Assembly: GCA_013365325.1 (NCBI GenBank)
Contig: JABVXV010000287.1
Location: 1-64,000, forward strand
Length of the DNA stretch: 64,000 nucleotides
Source: Dipetalonema caudispina
Lineage: Eukaryota > Nematoda > Chromadorea > Rhabditida > Onchocercidae
Reading direction: 5' to 3'
Positions 1 through 13,029 of the stretch are shown piece by piece. Position 1 is the stretch's first letter. Each line of letters begins with the position of its first letter. Under the pieces are notes generated by a model that was not told the origin of the DNA, ran no database searches, and saw nothing but the letters and a program-made list of their open reading frames with translations. Both the position numbers and the translations under genes were made by a program.

Positions 1-119
<119 letters not shown>

Positions 120-689
120 AAACATATAAATGACATTTATTCAGGAAAGGAACATATGGATCAGTTGATAACATTACTTGAAAACGTGAAAGCACAAATG
201 TTTGCACAAGGAATCAAAATGTTAATAGAAAAGTGTTTAAAAGTGAATAAAAACATAAATGTAAACAATGTAGAAATTATAAATAAGCAAAACAATTACG
301 AGTAAGAAAGAAATAGTTCCATAAAGTTTCAATATTAGAAATGAAAGACCAATACAGTAAGACTTAAATGTGATGTAATTTTTAGATAAATTATTTATAT
401 TATAAAAATATTGAATATTTTCTTATTTTGGATTCAAATAACTTCTATTCAGTTTAAATTGAAGTAAACCAAAGAATTTTTGCATTTGGAAATAAAATTC
501 ATAATGTAAAGGAAAAATTATTGAGATTTTAATTTTTAATTTGTTTTTTTTGGGAAAAAGAGGAATAAAGAAATTTGTTTTCTGATTTTTTTATAAATTC
601 CATTTATGGTTTTGTAAGTTTCTAAATTACTCTTGTTAATTTATGGATTTAAAGTTGAAATCTTATTATTCGTTAAATCAAGATGTTAC

Positions 690-3144
690 CAAATTCACTG
701 TATGTAACTGAACGTGATGATGCTGAACGTCGTGCTGCAATTAGCATTTTACGCTTGCGAAGTGTGCGAGAATGCACTGATGATTTTTCTGCGGCCTGTA
801 ATACTGTTATTAGAATCACAATGCACTATATTTATCGTATTTGTACTTTATTGCTAAAGCTTCTGATATATCAATTGATTGATTCATTTTACCAAAGAAT
901 ATTGATTTTTCTAAAAATGACAGATCAAATTTCGATATCCAATAACCAATTAGTAATCAAACAAAAAGATAAGTTAATGCTTTACGATAATATCATTACT
1001 ACTGTAGCATAAATTGATGATTAATTTTGTTTATATCATTCGCGCGATATCAGCTTATTGCGATAGAAACATAAAAATTTTTTAATCACTTTTTTAGATA
1101 CATTTCTTAAAACTATAATATATTTTAGTAAATGTCTAATAATGATGTTCTTTTTAATTTTACAGTTTTCCCAAATTTTGTTGAAATTATTGACTGATCA
1201 ATAAATACGATTGTGTGCTTTTCTTAGTAATTTAAATATTTTGTGATATTACATAAAATAATGTTGTATGTGATTTCTTATCACGATCGCCAATTACAGT
1301 TTCGCGATGTATAATATGATCGCGAATGACAGATTAACGATATGCGGCACAAAGGTCGATTACTGTAGGTTTACAGTATATGGTGCGAATATGATTCATG
1401 ACTATGCTTATACAATATAGTTACGAATTATGGTTTTATACTTCATCGCAAATCACGGTGATGAATTACTTTCATAATACGATCGTTGATTCTAGTTTCA
1501 TTATATGCAGTAGTAGTAACGTAAATTTCGGTTGTGGATTACGGTTGTGTAAAACGATGAATTATTTGTCTGATATTGTATAATGGAATACAGGAAATAA
1601 GTAAATTATAAATTCTAACATCTTCTCGAATCTTCTTTCTATGTATAATAGTAGGTCGTTTGCCTACATATTTAACGGGTACTATTGGTGCAGTATCCAT
1701 TTTGATACTATCATATTTACCACTAAACAAACTGCTGCGACGATTTTCACAATCATAATAGCATGCAACTGTTGTGATTACAAGCAGAAGTATAAAGAAA
1801 ATTGCAAGTAATATCAGGACATACAATCTGAAATTGTTGGTAATGAGTACTTTAAATTCCCATTCATCAATTAAATTGAATAAAGAAAAACTAAAGCTTG
1901 ATTAAACCATAACAGAAGCAAAGTGAACGGAAAAAAGGATAAGCAAAAAAGTAATCAGTAATGCAATTTAGTCCAAATTTAAACAAACTCTCTTGCTAGG
2001 CCATTAATACTGCACGTTAGGAAGAAGTGATTTACATTCTACTTCAAATTTATATTCAAACTGAATTCATTAAAACCATAGTGTTTTGATTTTGCAACCA
2101 AAATACTATCTTTCCTACGACAGCTATGATTTCATTTCAAATTTGTTCATAAAATTTCATTCTAATAATCAAGTTTAACTTAATCTGATACTTTTCAATC
2201 AGTTTTTTTTTCCTCCGTATCTTAAATTAATGATCAGAATAGCTATGCTGACTAAATTTAAAAAAAATAATGAAAATAAGAACTTCGTTTACACCAAAAT
2301 ATTACAAATAAGAATTATAGCGAACCTAAAATAGCCAAAAATTAAATTGTCTTTACGTTTCGTTGGTATAATAGTAATATTTGTAAATGTCACGTTAGAT
2401 TCTGTATCATTCCACGTTGAATCATTATAATCTTGAATCCATACAAGCGGAATATATGTCGTCGCATTTACCGCATTTATTTGTAAATGCTGAGTAATAT
2501 TTTGTTTTTTTGTTTCAATTTTGCTTAATTTCGAACTTGTTTTTGTAGCCATTGCTTCTCTGATATGTCGTAGTTTTGGCTCAAAAATTTTCTTCTCCCA
2601 TTCTGTAAATTTGAATATGAAATAGAAAATTTTACCCAAAAATAAAAATACATTACTTAATTTTTGTTTAATTTTTTTCAAAGAAAGTCACACATACTTT
2701 TGTTTTTTTTCTTTTTCATTTTTCTTCCGAAAATAAAAAAAGGAAGAAAGGAAATTTCAAGTTTGAAATTGTTCAAATGACTTTAACATAATCAAAGTAC
2801 TTGAAAACAAAATGTATATATTTCCCATTGTTTGAATAGATCATCAAATAAGAAATAAAATGAGAAATCTTTGGAAAAGTTTTGATTTTTATTGACAAGA
2901 GATGAAAATTTATCAAAATAATAGTTTAACCTGACAAGAAATTTTGCATAAATAATGTATTATATTCTTTATTGTCACTTGTTAAACACAAACGAATACA
3001 TATATAATGCTTTTGATCAATATCATACGGTATATTCTCCGGAATATCCGTTGCTGCTGCGCAATACACTTCCATAATTAATTGATTATTATCATCCTTT
3101 TGCACAATCCATGTTAATCGACAATAATTTTGACCATGAAATCC
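690..3144 (-). CDS. unrecognised single-pass membrane protein, 3' part of a spliced gene
   Basis: Four blocks splice in phase on the minus strand: about 3144-2931, 2602-2326, 1827-1620 and 795-690. The 2931 donor leaves one base and the 2603 acceptor supplies two (Glu); the 2326 donor leaves AG and the 1827 exon starts with A (Arg); 1620 to 795 is phase 0. The product has an extracellular-looking part with several Cys and six N-glycosylation sequons in the second block (NIT, NAT, NDS, NDT, NVT, NIT), then one hydrophobic helix (about 20 residues beginning LYVLILLAIFF), then a Cys-Asp rich juxtamembrane patch and a basic Ser/Arg-rich tail. This fits a type I surface protein. The last donor at 689 is phase 1, so more sequence lies at or beyond the left edge. 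The first block has no AG acceptor I can find, so the 5' end is open. No family recognised. Confidence 0.6.
796..1619 (-). other. intron of the unrecognised membrane protein gene
   Basis: The 824-bp interval begins with GTTAGA (minus strand) at 1619 and ends with TATTACAG at 796. It contains several short CGATCG/TCGCGA-type words around 1280-1340 and no additional exon that I can support. Confidence 0.5.
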
Positions 3145-5178
3145 AGTAATATATTTTTTAATAATTAATTAAAATATGTATGAATGAATTACTGTTTCTA
3201 AAATTCAAACAATGAATAAATATCATTTGAATAAACAAGTTAAGATGGATGAATATAAAAGGAATCAAAATTCGATTTTCAAGCAATGCTTAAAACTTTT
3301 AGTTTTGAAAGTAATCAATTTCATCATACTGTCTAATTATTTAGTACTTTAATTATTAAAAAAGTAAAAAGCAAACAGTCTAACATCCTTAACCCATTCA
3401 TTATTAATTTAAACTATCCAGTCGACATTTAACATTTAAAATTTAACAAATAATATTAATTAATAATCTTTCTTAATCGACATTTAAACCATCAAAAAAT
3501 AAATAAATAAATAACGTTTTTCTAGTGCATTGCTTATTAGTTTTAAATAAGGAACTTTTTAAATTCGAACTATAGAAAATATTTTTTATGAGTGATAGAA
3601 ATTTCATTATTTCTTTTTCCTTTTTGATTGAATAAATTTCATTGTTAAATATTTAATCTACCGTCTGTTCGTTTTTGGTAAAAATTGGTAAAAATGAGAA
3701 AAGTAAAAGGAAAAAGAACGAACAAATAGGTATCCATCCATTTTTTAGAATTATAAACATTCTAATAAAATTATATATCAAAATGTTAAATTTAAATGAG
3801 GTGTAAATGACTTTACACACAAACCATGTGGAGTGGAAATGAAATTGTTACTTAAAAATAAAAATTGTTACAGTCTTTTTTTGTTAACTATTAGAAAAAT
3901 CGTACAAAAAAAAAAAGAGAAAAAATTGGTCATTTTTATGTGAAAAACAAGAAATAACCATATGCAAATTATTCTTCATAATATAAAATTAAAATTTCTT
4001 GAATGAAATTTTTGGAAATAGAAGAAAATAAAAATAAAAATTGTACTGTTTCAAACAATAAATTATGCCAATCGTTAAGAACGTATGGTTTATAAGTTGC
4101 AAATAACATAGAAATTTCCATACGACATTTATTATCGTTCATGCGAATTATTAAATTTAAAAAAAGTTGATATTTTTGTGTGGACAATAATGCAATATGC
4201 AAACATTTCCGTAATATATAGTGCACCTAAATATATCAATTATTTTCAACATAAAATATTTTTTAAATTTTCAAAATTTCAACAAATTTATTTCACCCAA
4301 ATAATTGTTAAAAACTATTGCTGAAAAAAGTGACAAGTAATTCTTGCTTATTTAAGATTTTTAGATTTAAACAAGAAATTTTTTATTGCATTTTCAATTC
4401 CTATATAAAATTAACCGATAATTTACTTAAAAATATGAAGAATATTCCTCTCACTCTTTATCAACAGAAATTTTCACGCATTCAATTAAGGAAAAAAAAA
4501 AATTATTTTTCTCAAATATCAGCTCATTAAAAAAAAAGATAAAAAATTTTGAAACATTTGTGCTGGTCATTTTTTACCAAACAGTAATTAACAAAACGAT
4601 AGGTTCTAAAGAAGAAGAAGAAAGAACGGATTTGTTGAACTGTAAAAAGTCACTAATAACAGTAGAAAACTTTAAAAAATAAAAAGAATAAAAAAAGTAA
4701 CTTTAACGACAACAGCCTTAATAATTCAATTATCAAGCAGCTTATCAAATAGTAATAACAACACTAATAGTAATAATAATTAATTAATTAATTATTAATA
4801 ATAATAATAAACAATAATTTGACAATAATAGTTATAGTAGCATTTTAGTTATAGTTCTTTAATGTATTCTAGTCAAACAAATAATATTGAACAAAATTGA
4901 AAATTTCAAAAATTAAAATTAAATGATTTTAGCCAACCTTTACTTCATCATGAAATGATTCATGAATTGTAATCTTAAGAATATCATTATTGAAAAAATT
5001 GCTTGAATTTACAAATACAGTTGAAATACTTAACAATGTGATACATTTCTGAAATTATGCTATGATATGAAAAGGGTAAAAAAAAAATCTAACAAAAATT
5101 AAGGAACAAAAACAAAAATTTTTTATTAATTAAAAGTTTCAAAGCAATAAAAATTTTGCTTCTTTTGGCAGAACAACA
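3145..5178. other. mostly non-coding; one possible minus-strand exon near 4045-4145
   Basis: The stretch is AT-rich with poly(A/T) runs. On the minus strand a short block around 4045-4145 reads like protein (contains NDNKCRMEISMLF and a Tyr/Trp-rich continuation) and is followed by a possible GTACAA donor. Like the block ending at 3144 it lacks an AG acceptor on its 5' side, so I do not call it as a gene. Nothing else is supported here. Confidence 0.35.
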
Positions 5179-5316
5179 TTAAAATTGCTCGATGTAAACA
5201 AACCATAAAGAACCAACAACTATGACGGTAATTAACACGCCGATTGCAAATCTCCATAGAGTAGAAATTAAATTAAAATGAAACTTATTTATGCCTTTTA
5301 AAATGAATCTTCCCAT
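5179..5316 (-). CDS. candidate 45-residue single-pass membrane micropeptide
   Basis: A short open frame begins MGRFILKGINKF and continues into one strongly hydrophobic helix of about 20 residues (containing FAIGVLITVIVVGSLWFV), ending YIEQF and a TAA stop. A TAA lies directly upstream of the ATG in the same frame, so this ATG is the first possible start unless the segment is a spliced final exon. A TTTCTCAG sequence on the minus strand about 60 bases upstream could be a splice or trans-splice acceptor. The basic N-terminus followed by a helix suits an N-in or tail-anchored micropeptide. It could equally be the last exon of the fragmentary gene just upstream. No homologue recognised; coding status unproven. 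Confidence 0.35.
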   Translation of the reverse strand: MGRFILKGINKFHFNLISTLWRFAIGVLITVIVVGSLWFVYIEQF

Positions 5317-5435
5317 TTATGATAATTTGATAATATGCAAATTAACTGATGCCTATTTGACAGTTGTGGTACTGAGAAAGGTAAAAGTTGAATAAGCAAT
5401 ATTGAAATGTGACAATTAACTTTCACGAAATTTAC

Positions 5436-5687
5436 GCAACAACCAGAAGTACGAATCACTGATAGCGTAATTTAGTGGATCGATTAAAAGGAATGGATCA
5501 TTAAACTTAATTTCGTGTGTCATTTGCGGTCAAGTTATATACATCAAAATAGTAAAATTTCGCCAAATTATCATCTTTGGATTATAACCTTCATCAACCT
5601 TTAAATGATCATTTTGCAAAATTACTGAAGCAATTTCTTGATTGAATAGTATATTGGAGGCATACGTTTTAGCACTTTTGTAAGCTA
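5436..5687 (-). pseudogene. coding-like block with an in-frame TGA, possible decayed exon
   Basis: From an AG at 5689-5688 to a GTAAAT donor at 5435 one minus-strand frame reads protein-like throughout (includes VDEGYNPKMIIWRNFTI and later NDPFLLIDPLNYAISDSYFW) but is interrupted by one TGA at 5530-5532. Both halves look equally coding in the same frame, which is what a nonsense mutation in an old exon gives. Alternatives are a genuine C-terminus at the TGA with a second exon after it, or an unseen short intron. I do not recognise the family. It lies between the PACS gene and the membrane-protein fragments and could be a remnant of the latter. Confidence 0.35.
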
Positions 5688-6318
5688 CTTATATTATGGG
5701 AATGGAATTTTATTAAAAATTACATAACAGCAAGCATTTGAAAATAAAACTACAAACACTGCAACAGTAAGCATTCTAAGTAATTGATATAAAAAAAAAT
5801 AAATATATATATAACAATTATCAAACATGAAAATGCAATGAATTTCAAATCTTGAAAAACATACCTTATGGAATCATACATTGGACTGATTATTGAATGA
5901 AAGCATGGCAAAAAAAAAAAGTATCATGCTTTTTTAAAGATGAATTTCAGATTTCAAACGTTCTCAGCAAAAAAATTCGATTAAGGAACATTTTGACTAG
6001 CACAGTAAACATTTGATATACAACAAAAAAGGCAAAGATATGAGACGCCATTCTTATTTTGGGACAGGTGAAAACAATACAAACTAATAATACTCTCAAC
6101 TTTGGCAATTTCAAATCAGACCTGATACATTTTTAAAACTTTCAAACTTAAATTTCAAGGAAAAATAAAATATACCAATTCACCGACCTGAAATTTGTTA
6201 AGGAAGACTGTCATTTAAATGCAATAGATTAGAGCTTACAAAGGAAATACTTGCATAAACAGATAACTAAGCTCTTGAAAAGGAGTGATTTAATAAAGTA
6301 TAAGCAGTAAATTTGATG

Positions 6319-9300
6319 TCATGAATCCCGTGATAATAAACAAACTGGAAAATATTTTACGTGTGTTTGCCACTGAGCAGAGATCTGGAAAAAACGTATT
6401 TCTGACCACACATAACCATCGATCGAAACTAAAAAGAAAAAAAAGGATGACATTAAATAATGCATGATTTGTTGGGATTGCAGAAGCTATAGAGATTAGT
6501 TTTGCGATATTTCTTTTATTGATAATTACAGTTGCTTCTTTAACGTTTTTACGAAAATTTTAATTATTGGTACTATATCTAAAAAGAGATGATCCCTCCT
6601 TACTAGAATAACAGTTCAATTCTATTTTCACTTACATTTTTATTTGAAACATAGGAAGCGTACAATTGGGGTTCGTTCCCTCTACAGATGGTTTATGATA
6701 TCATTTTTTAAAATATTCCTAAACAAAACAAGCCAAATGTTTTGCATGGCTACTTATATTTGTCAGTTTTACAAAATGTATAAAGATGATAAGTGTTGCC
6801 ATAAACTGACTTACCTGTAAGTGGATGTTTTCCACTACAGATTAGGCGTGCCACATTGTTGATACACTGAGCTGAACTCTGACTTTCCGATTCATTTCGC
6901 TGCAAATTGAAAATTCCGATCGGTGAAATCAAATTAAAATGTAGCGACAAAAAATTATAAAAGACAAATAAATGTAGCAAACATGCAAATCTTCATTTTC
7001 AAATTAAAATAGTGGTCTTCTTGAACTTTACATCGTGCATAAACAAAAACTTTCGAAACCATTTTTCTTACGAGTTATTCTTATGTTTAAATTGACTGTT
7101 GGAAACGTACTTGCACTTTCTTCATTCCAAATTTATGCAACATTTTATCGCGCCTTCGTTCTTTGACAAATTGGAAGCAAAGAAGAGCACTGAATGGCTT
7201 CCGGAATACCGCAAATGAACGAAATGCAGAGCGAATTGAGTATTTTAAAAACTGAGGTTCACGCTTCACCGCTCCAGTGCTACCACTACCGATATTGCTT
7301 GCACAACTTTCATTCTAAAAATAAAAGTCATTCAATTCCGAAACATAAAACAGACCAAATTTCATGGGAAGAAAAAACATAAGTATTGCACCTTAATACT
7401 ATCAAAGTTTTGAAAGTCAAAAACATGCATATCAAAGTAATCTTTCGGATTTAAATTGCTGCACATGAAAATTGTGCTCAATACTTCACATAAAAAAAGA
7501 TGCCCGTGTAATTGAAGACAACTCTTTAACTTACGTTTTGATTATTTGGTATCCAATATTCGATAAGGAGATCCTGCGAATCAGATATTTTTACATAATG
7601 CGGAGTTAACGGAGGAGATAGTTGTTGCACGCCAAAAGCACCCTACAACAACAAGATTATTAATAATCTAACGTCGAATTTCTTCATCGCTTCATTCATG
7701 CAGAAAACACAGAACTAATAACATCATTTGTATAACGTTTTAGAGTATTTCATCAAATCTAAGTCAGAATTCAGTTGACACTGGTAGATGCCAAAATGGA
7801 AAGCATTAATCACTTTGCAAGTACCTGAGCTTCCTCGTTAAGCCGTACAGACACTGTGCAGCTTTCCATATCTTCTTCGAATTGACCAACCCGAACTTCG
7901 GAAAGGAACGGAACGAACTGTGAACTTTCCTTTTCATCCGCCAAGCTATAATTGCATAATGTTTAACGACTGTTTAGAAATCAAGGAAATTACGTCCAGA
8001 GATGTCGAAGAAATCGAAAAGTATTAACTTTTGTTAGTTGGCCAAGATTGCATTAATCGCTTTCATTTAATGGCTATTGATGATTTATTGGGAAGAATCA
8101 AGTGTTATCTCGGAAAATCCGACGGGTGGAATGATCTAATAGTATCAGAAAATTTTAAAAAAAAATTATATGACTGAAATACCTACGTCTTACTATGCAA
8201 CTGCAACATTGCTTCACCGATTGGCAGCTTTCGAAATGCTCCATCCGTCATATTTTGCAACTTCTCCGAAAATGCTTTCAGCTCAGACATTATAGATTCA
8301 TCAGGATTTTTCACAAAAAGCTCACTTAATGTACATGTACCACCAGATCCAGCTTGAAGCACTTTGCCCAGTGGACTAGAGGGTAGTGTGATTACACAAA
8401 ATCTGAAATAAAAAACTTAAGTGGAAAATTGTTATGAAAATTCGACTATGCTGGCCAAAAAAAAAAAAATGATTCAGTTCATACGCTTCATTAAAGAAAG
8501 TAAAATGTTTTACCTCAGGAAATTGATCCATTCGGGTGATTTATCTTGCAGCGATTCAATATAGGCACGAAGAACAAAGCTAACTAATTTTTCTGAACCA
8601 ATTACACCAAGAACTGTACACGGTGGAGATGTTGATGAGCTGTTACAGCTTAAAAAAATTATCTTGAATTTCAATTTTCCGGACTTTCTCACAGAACTCG
8701 ACAGATCTAGCGTGAGAATGTCACAGAAAAGTGACCCAATAACTTCTTTCCAATATATTAATATAATTTCCAGCAAAATTTGCTATAAATTTTATACAAT
8801 ACACAAAAAAAGTGCTAACAATTTTTGTATTTTCGCAACAACCGATGAGATCAATAAGCGGCAATCATTGAATGATGAGCAGTCCAATACCCGAAAAACG
8901 GAACCGAAAAATGATGGGATCTGGATGTCAGAATTATCACATAACCACAGGCGTTCACTAACATTCCATGACTCTTCATCATGTACAACAGCGGATAACT
9001 GCAAAAACATACATATTTTTTAGCATCCCAAGTAAAGTGTATACTGCCATGTAACTGGTGAAGTATGTAATGTCTATTTAAACTAGAAATTTTTAAATAA
9101 TCTAGTATTTGAGAATTTCAACAAGGACATTGAATACAATACTTCGATATCGCTGTGATTAGGGGTATGATAAAATGAGTGGTATTGCACTAAAAATTAC
9201 TATAAATTGAAAATCAATATCCAAAAGTTGTAGACAAAAAATGACCTGATGATCACCAAAGATATAGAGATGATCGAAATGAGGAGAATAAAAAGAATTA

Positions 9301-12300
9301 AGTATAAAGGACAATTCTAACTAGTCGTACCTGTACCAATTAAATAAATAATTCCACCCCAAATCTTAAGTTTTGAATTGGACAAATTGAATGATGAACT
9401 TACAAAATCCTAGTCCAAAAAATCTAGTGACTTAAGCTAAAGTGTATGAACACAGTTTGTTTAATTCCAACAAATATAAAAGGATTATATTTAATTCTAT
9501 TACTATTAAAAAAATAATGCACTTATTTTCACGTAGACCTAACATACTGAATATGATAAATATGATAAAGTGATTGAATAAAATGGATTTTAAAAATTTT
9601 ACTTATACTGTATTATGATTAGAACAAATGAAAAAATTACTTCACTTCTTCATAATATGTAACAATTTACCCATTCGGTAACAGATGTTGTACGTACGGG
9701 ATGCCAGTGAGATTTTGCAACATTTCCAGTAGGATTGGAATTTGGCGAGCAGAGAGGAAATGAAACAGCAGAAACTGAAGCTGGTACATTGGAAGCGGTA
9801 AAATGAAGACCATGAACACTGCTCATTGTAGTAGAGCTTGGAACTGTTTCTAATGTAGCTACAAGTTTCTGATGATTCTTTTCGGTTGAACCAAATCTGT
9901 AAATGCAATGTTATTATCGTACATAACAAAAGCTTAAAATATCACTGCTTAACAATTCTAACCAAATGTTCTGGCAATAAAGGATAATATTTATCAGGAA
10001 ATATTCAGATAAAAAAAAAAAAACTGCTAGAAGTCAAAGACATACTAAATAAAGGATACTCCATTCTTTATTTTATCTTTCCCCTCTCACTCAACTAAAC
10101 AATTTTTACAAAACATATTAAGCAAGAAGAAAATATCAGAAAATGAATATCAAGAAGAATACGGGATGATCAGTATGGCTAACAAAAGACAATGTTTAAG
10201 CTATCAACGAAGGTCAAGAACTTTAAATTAGAAAAAAATTCCATGGATTGTTAAAATGGCCTTTTCACTTACATGCCAGTTGATGCAACCATCAGATTAT
10301 CGACATCGGTGCTAACTTCTTCATCGCTATCCGTTTCTTCAGTATTATCCTGAAACGTACTTTTTTTTCTCATTAATTTATCGTTCTGAAATAAAACAGT
10401 GTAATGCTTTTAAAAAGAGATTGGATCAAGAAAAATATCTAAAATATACCAATAATTTGTCATCACAGTTCGATGGTAACATTTCTCGTGAAGCAAAGTA
10501 GGGCCGTAAACTTGGCTTTGGATTGCTCACTATACTTAAATTATCCATGACCATTTCTGGTCCCGAATCCGATAAATTATCCAATTCTTCGAATAATTCT
10601 TCAAGCTCTTGTGCTGTCGGCGCCACACTACCCGTCCGTGATGTGGGATCTAAAATAAGTTAACAGATATTTGTTCAATGACCTCATTAGTTAAACTATG
10701 GTGAAAATCTTAGTAAAAATTCAATACTACAATAGAGATACAAAATACTACAATGTAATTATTTAACCTGTAGTTCCTTCCTCGGGAACTTTGAATCTTT
10801 TTAATAAAGATGAAAATTTTTGCTTCAAATTCTTTCGCGCTATTTTTCGATCCTGTGTTTTCCGTGACTTATAACTGGAAAATGTTTATTCTGTCAACTT
10901 GCGAAGCGAATATGGAAAAATAAGGTTTATGAGTGCATGGAAATGAAATAGAACAAATCGTAGAATAAATCATAGAACACAGAACATGTTGTTTGAGAGT
11001 TAAAAGTAAAATAAATCATAGAACACAGAACATGTTATTTGAGAGTTAAAAGTTGAAAATCAATGGAAAGTTTGAAGAATAAGTTAAAATTTGATGTATT
11101 AGTATCCCACCTTTGTTTTGACACTGAACGACCTGAATCTTGCAATTCGTGTTCATCATTTGTTTCTTGTCCATCCGATGAACTGTCGTCATCATCCTCA
11201 CTTTCCAGTCCCTTTTCTTTGATCCTTCGTACACTCACTTCATTTTGAGCTTCGAATGCTTGACTTTGACAAGACCCAACTACCAGTCGTCCTACAGCTG
11301 CAAATGATAGAATATCAAGAAATGAAAACAATGATTTATTTAAACTAAAGACTGTTACCTTAACAGCCAGATCGACAAGAATACTGGTGACACAAAAAGC
11401 TATAGTATCACCTGTTAGTACGATGTTTTAACAACATTTTCCGTCATCTACCAACGATAACAAGAAATTGCTGCTACTGCGACACAAAGTAAATACGTAA
11501 ATGCATAAATAATACATGTATAAAACGAACAGTTATTACCATATGCAAATATTATTCCACCCCAAATCAGTAAATATCGTAATTCTTACTTACCTGCGCG
11601 ATACCTTAAATTACATTACTGATTATATTGGTAATCATATTCTCGTAGTGATTAAGGTAACTTACGACTAATATTTTGCATCTCGTCTTTTTCCACATCC
11701 GGATCGAAAAGCGCAATCTCACGAACAGAACAATTTTGCAGTACTTCCGATAAATTGATTGTACCTGCAAAATAAAATGACTCCAAAATTTATAATCTTT
11801 TTTCATCGTATCTGCGAAAATAAAACGACATTTAAAGTTCGTATTTCTGGAGGAAATCTGGAAAAACTTTTAAATTCAAGTTAAGTAACTTTTACTAAAA
11901 GTATTTGAATAAAAGTTAGTAAAAATGCGCACAAATGATTTACAAAAATGATAAGTAATACGCTAAAAAAAAGGTTTACCAACAGCAAGTGTTTTATAAC
12001 CCAAAATTGGTCGGTTTTTATATCGTTTGCGTCTTTGAAGCAATATATGTAAGATATTTCCTTTTCTTTTCAAGAAATGCGGGTACTAAAAGCAAAGTTT
12101 GCCGCGATTACTAATTATCGATAATTCAAACGGAACACCATCACAAGAATAAATATTGCATGTAAAGAAACAATATTGACATATATTGCAAGCAGATAGA
12201 ACATCGCATGAAATGGAATGACAAAAAATTGAAAATACATTTGAAGAAAAAAAGGACGATGTGGTTCGATTAGAATTTGTTCGAATTTTCTAGACACAAT

Positions 12301-13029
12301 TTTAAATAAAAACAAATTGAAGATGAAAACGTCAAGACAAAATTTGAAATTTAATTTAAATACCTGTATTGTGAATGATATGTTTAAATCTATATCGACC
12401 CTGCCATTTCTGGATTGAATTAAGAAATCATTGCTACGAAGAGATCGTTTTGAACCCTAAAATATTTCGAATTATTATTTTTTTAGTAACTTGATACTCC
12501 ATTCGTTATTTTGATTACAAAGCACTTTCACTTAGTCACGTTATACCTAAAGCCAAATGAAACATACAAGAAAATTCTAACCATTAATCATATTTTTCTT
12601 TAGCAAACAATCGTTTACGTCGCTGATGATAAATTTATCTCGCAAACCCAGTGAAAGAGAAAAAATAAACAGAGAACTTAGAAGTTAAATTTTAAAAACT
12701 TACGCGTAATTTAACAGTAATGACCACCGTTGACTGATTTCCGAGAAATGCATTAAACACTAAACGAGTTAAAGCCATTGAAAACATTCTGGAAAAATTC
12801 GTGAACTACAACAAATATATACATACCGACATATATACGATGTAAGCAATATTTCTTGTTAACAAGGAAGAAAGGTAAATTAAATTTAAATTAATTTAAA
12901 CAGTTAATTAGTAATCAAAAGATGGAGGAAGAAAAGGTCTAACCGTTGTACGGCACAAGCAATTGTTCGATCCGTTTCCCAATTAGCAAACAATCGCATA
13001 GGTACCGTACGACTTGTAATAATGTCCAT
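6319..13029 (-). CDS. pacs-1: PACS family sorting protein (phosphofurin acidic cluster sorting), 18 exons
   Basis: Exons: 13029-12944, 12788-12704, 12456-12364, 12085-11980, 11764-11666, 11297-11111, 10874-10768, 10649-10450, 10385-10273, 9896-9671, 8998-8820, 8648-8514, 8402-8187, 7945-7825, 7642-7535, 7314-7111, 6899-6815, 6428-6319. They sum to 2460 nt (819 aa plus TGA) and every join keeps phase. Residues 1-160 are the cargo (furin)-binding region, with [30 protein letters not shown] and [25 protein letters not shown] motifs. Exon 6 carries the acidic, Ser-rich cluster ([12 protein letters not shown]). Exon 8 has the family SDSGPEM motif and the PKPSLRPYF motif. Residues 435-819 form the C-terminal PACS domain, ending [32 protein letters not shown] proteins bind acidic-cluster cargo and AP/GGA adaptors and act in endosome/TGN traffic; in worms they also act at synapses. 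The length is slightly below that of vertebrate PACS1. Confidence 0.96.
10964..11053. repeat. 46-bp tandem duplication in PACS intron 6
   Basis: The unit beginning AATAAATCATAGAACACAGA occurs twice with a period of 46 bp and one internal difference (GTTGTTT versus GTTATTT). It lies wholly within the intron between exons 6 and 7, about 60 bp from the exon 6 donor. Confidence 0.9.

Noticed and set aside
156..305. 49-codon plus-strand frame starting MDQLITLLENVK
   Set aside because: It ends next to a GTAAGA and starts after TTTATTCAG, so it could be an exon, but its frame does not continue into any nearby block and the composition is not distinctive.
683..1012. 109-codon plus-strand frame
   Set aside because: The GC-richer part (690-795) fits a minus-strand exon with a TATTACAG acceptor and a GTAACA donor that continues the membrane-protein gene in phase, which explains it better.
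5530..5532. TGA as a selenocysteine codon
   Set aside because: No recognisable insertion element or known selenoprotein motif is nearby; a nonsense mutation or a true stop is simpler.
8664..9023. 119-codon plus-strand frame
   Set aside because: It lies antisense to exons 11 and 12 of the PACS gene, whose minus-strand reading matches the family in detail.
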